A stretch of DNA of 6,201 bases from CAZFYZ01 sp964523735. GTDB lineage: Bacteria > Armatimonadota > UBA5829. Shown here piece by piece: positions 5,873-6,201 of this stretch. Numbering within the stretch: position 1 is the first letter of the stretch; each line of letters begins with the position of its first letter. Location: contig CAZFYZ010000176.1 in assembly GCA_964523735.1 (NCBI GenBank), forward strand, positions 1 to 6,201, given 5' to 3'. A model generated the notes under the pieces. That model did not search any database, was not told the origin of the DNA, and saw only the letters and a list, made by a program, of their open reading frames with translations. Position numbers and translations under genes: made by a program.

Positions 5873-6201
5873 ATGCTGCTCACTCAACGGCTCGGCTCTA
5901 GAAAGTTCCTCTACATCGTCTTCTTCAGCGCTGTAGGGATCCTGCTTTGCGCTCGCCTTGGGCTGAGTGTCTACGAGGGATCATGGTGCTGGAAGGACTC
6001 GCGGGCACAGACTCACAAGCGTGTTGAGATCGCGGGTGACGCCGCGACCGCCCTTACTCCGCTCAAGACCTTGCTTCATCAGCAGGGGATCCAGCATGTC
6101 AGGGGAGCGAAGCTTGAGGTGGACAAGTCGGATCGCCTGATGCGGCTGGTGATCAACGGCAAGACAGTCAAGACCTACGTGATTGCCCTCGGCACGAATC
6201 C
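5873..6201 (+). CDS. L,D-transpeptidase (YkuD family), 3'-truncated
   Basis: The frame is open from ATG 5873 to the right edge, giving 109 whole codons. GGAGG at 5863-5867 is 5 bases before the ATG. Residues 12-27 (FLYIVFFSAVGILLCA), after a basic start (QRLGSRK), form a signal anchor or signal peptide, placing the rest outside the membrane. After a linker, residues 81-109 (LEVDKSDRLMRLVINGKTVK, then TYVIALGTN) match the opening strands of a YkuD catalytic domain, in which such proteins make 3-3 peptidoglycan cross-links or anchor proteins to the wall. The expected catalytic motif with its HG...S/C residues lies beyond the window, so activity cannot be judged. The family call rests on the strand pattern ending in the ALG-T-NP turn and could be wrong. 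A 66-base gap follows psuG on the same strand. Confidence 0.75.
   Translation, partial: MLLTQRLGSRKFLYIVFFSAVGILLCARLGLSVYEGSWCWKDSRAQTHKRVEIAGDAATALTPLKTLLHQQGIQHVRGAKLEVDKSDRLMRLVINGKTVKTYVIALGTN

Noticed and set aside
1..6201. tRNA, rRNA, insertion sequences, phage or integrase genes
   Set aside because: Reading both strands by eye showed no tRNA or rRNA-like sequence, no transposase or integrase protein and no terminal inverted repeats.

Overview
The window holds six protein-coding genes (two cut by the window edges) and a short divergent control region. It looks like an ordinary stretch of a bacterial chromosome with moderately high GC, near 60% in the blocks I counted. Shine-Dalgarno sites are clear and two candidate promoters read like housekeeping (sigma-70 type) promoters. 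No single gene fixes the taxon. The mix of a GH94 phosphorylase, a DUF362 protein, a secreted esterase, PsuG and an L,D-transpeptidase would suit an environmental heterotroph. An uncultured lineage such as Armatimonadota or Planctomycetota is only a weak guess.

Layout. 1-128 (+) is the C-terminal end of an unrecognised membrane protein. It converges, with a 26-base gap, on a three-gene minus-strand block read from right to left: a GH94 disaccharide phosphorylase (4700 to 2271), a DUF362 protein (2256 to 1015) and a secreted alpha/beta-hydrolase esterase (985 to 155). The first two genes meet end to end: an alternative TTG start of the second overlaps the stop of the first. The esterase follows after 29 bases and also appears to have its own promoter inside the 3' end of the DUF362 gene. 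To the right, 4701-4876 is a divergent intergenic region with a good promoter for the GH94 gene, four tandem 8-bp repeats abutting its -35 box, an imperfect palindrome and a hairpin. Then come psuG (4877-5806, +) and, after 66 bases, an L,D-transpeptidase gene that runs off the right edge (5873-6201, +).

How the genes may work together. The GH94 enzyme lacks a signal peptide and should act in the cytoplasm, splitting a beta-linked disaccharide with phosphate to give a sugar 1-phosphate without spending ATP. The esterase carries a signal peptide and should act outside the cytoplasm, perhaps removing acyl groups from a polysaccharide or polyester. A division of labour in glycan use is plausible but inferred. 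DUF362 has no settled role here. PsuG breaks pseudouridine 5'-phosphate into uracil and ribose 5-phosphate; its usual partner kinase PsuK is not in the window. The L,D-transpeptidase belongs to cell-wall cross-linking.

I did not find a clearly new biological system. The points most worth a second look are the repeat-flanked GH94 promoter, the apparently non-standard acceptor site of the GH94 enzyme, the cysteine-rich C-terminus of the DUF362 protein, and a local island of unusual codons inside the GH94 gene.
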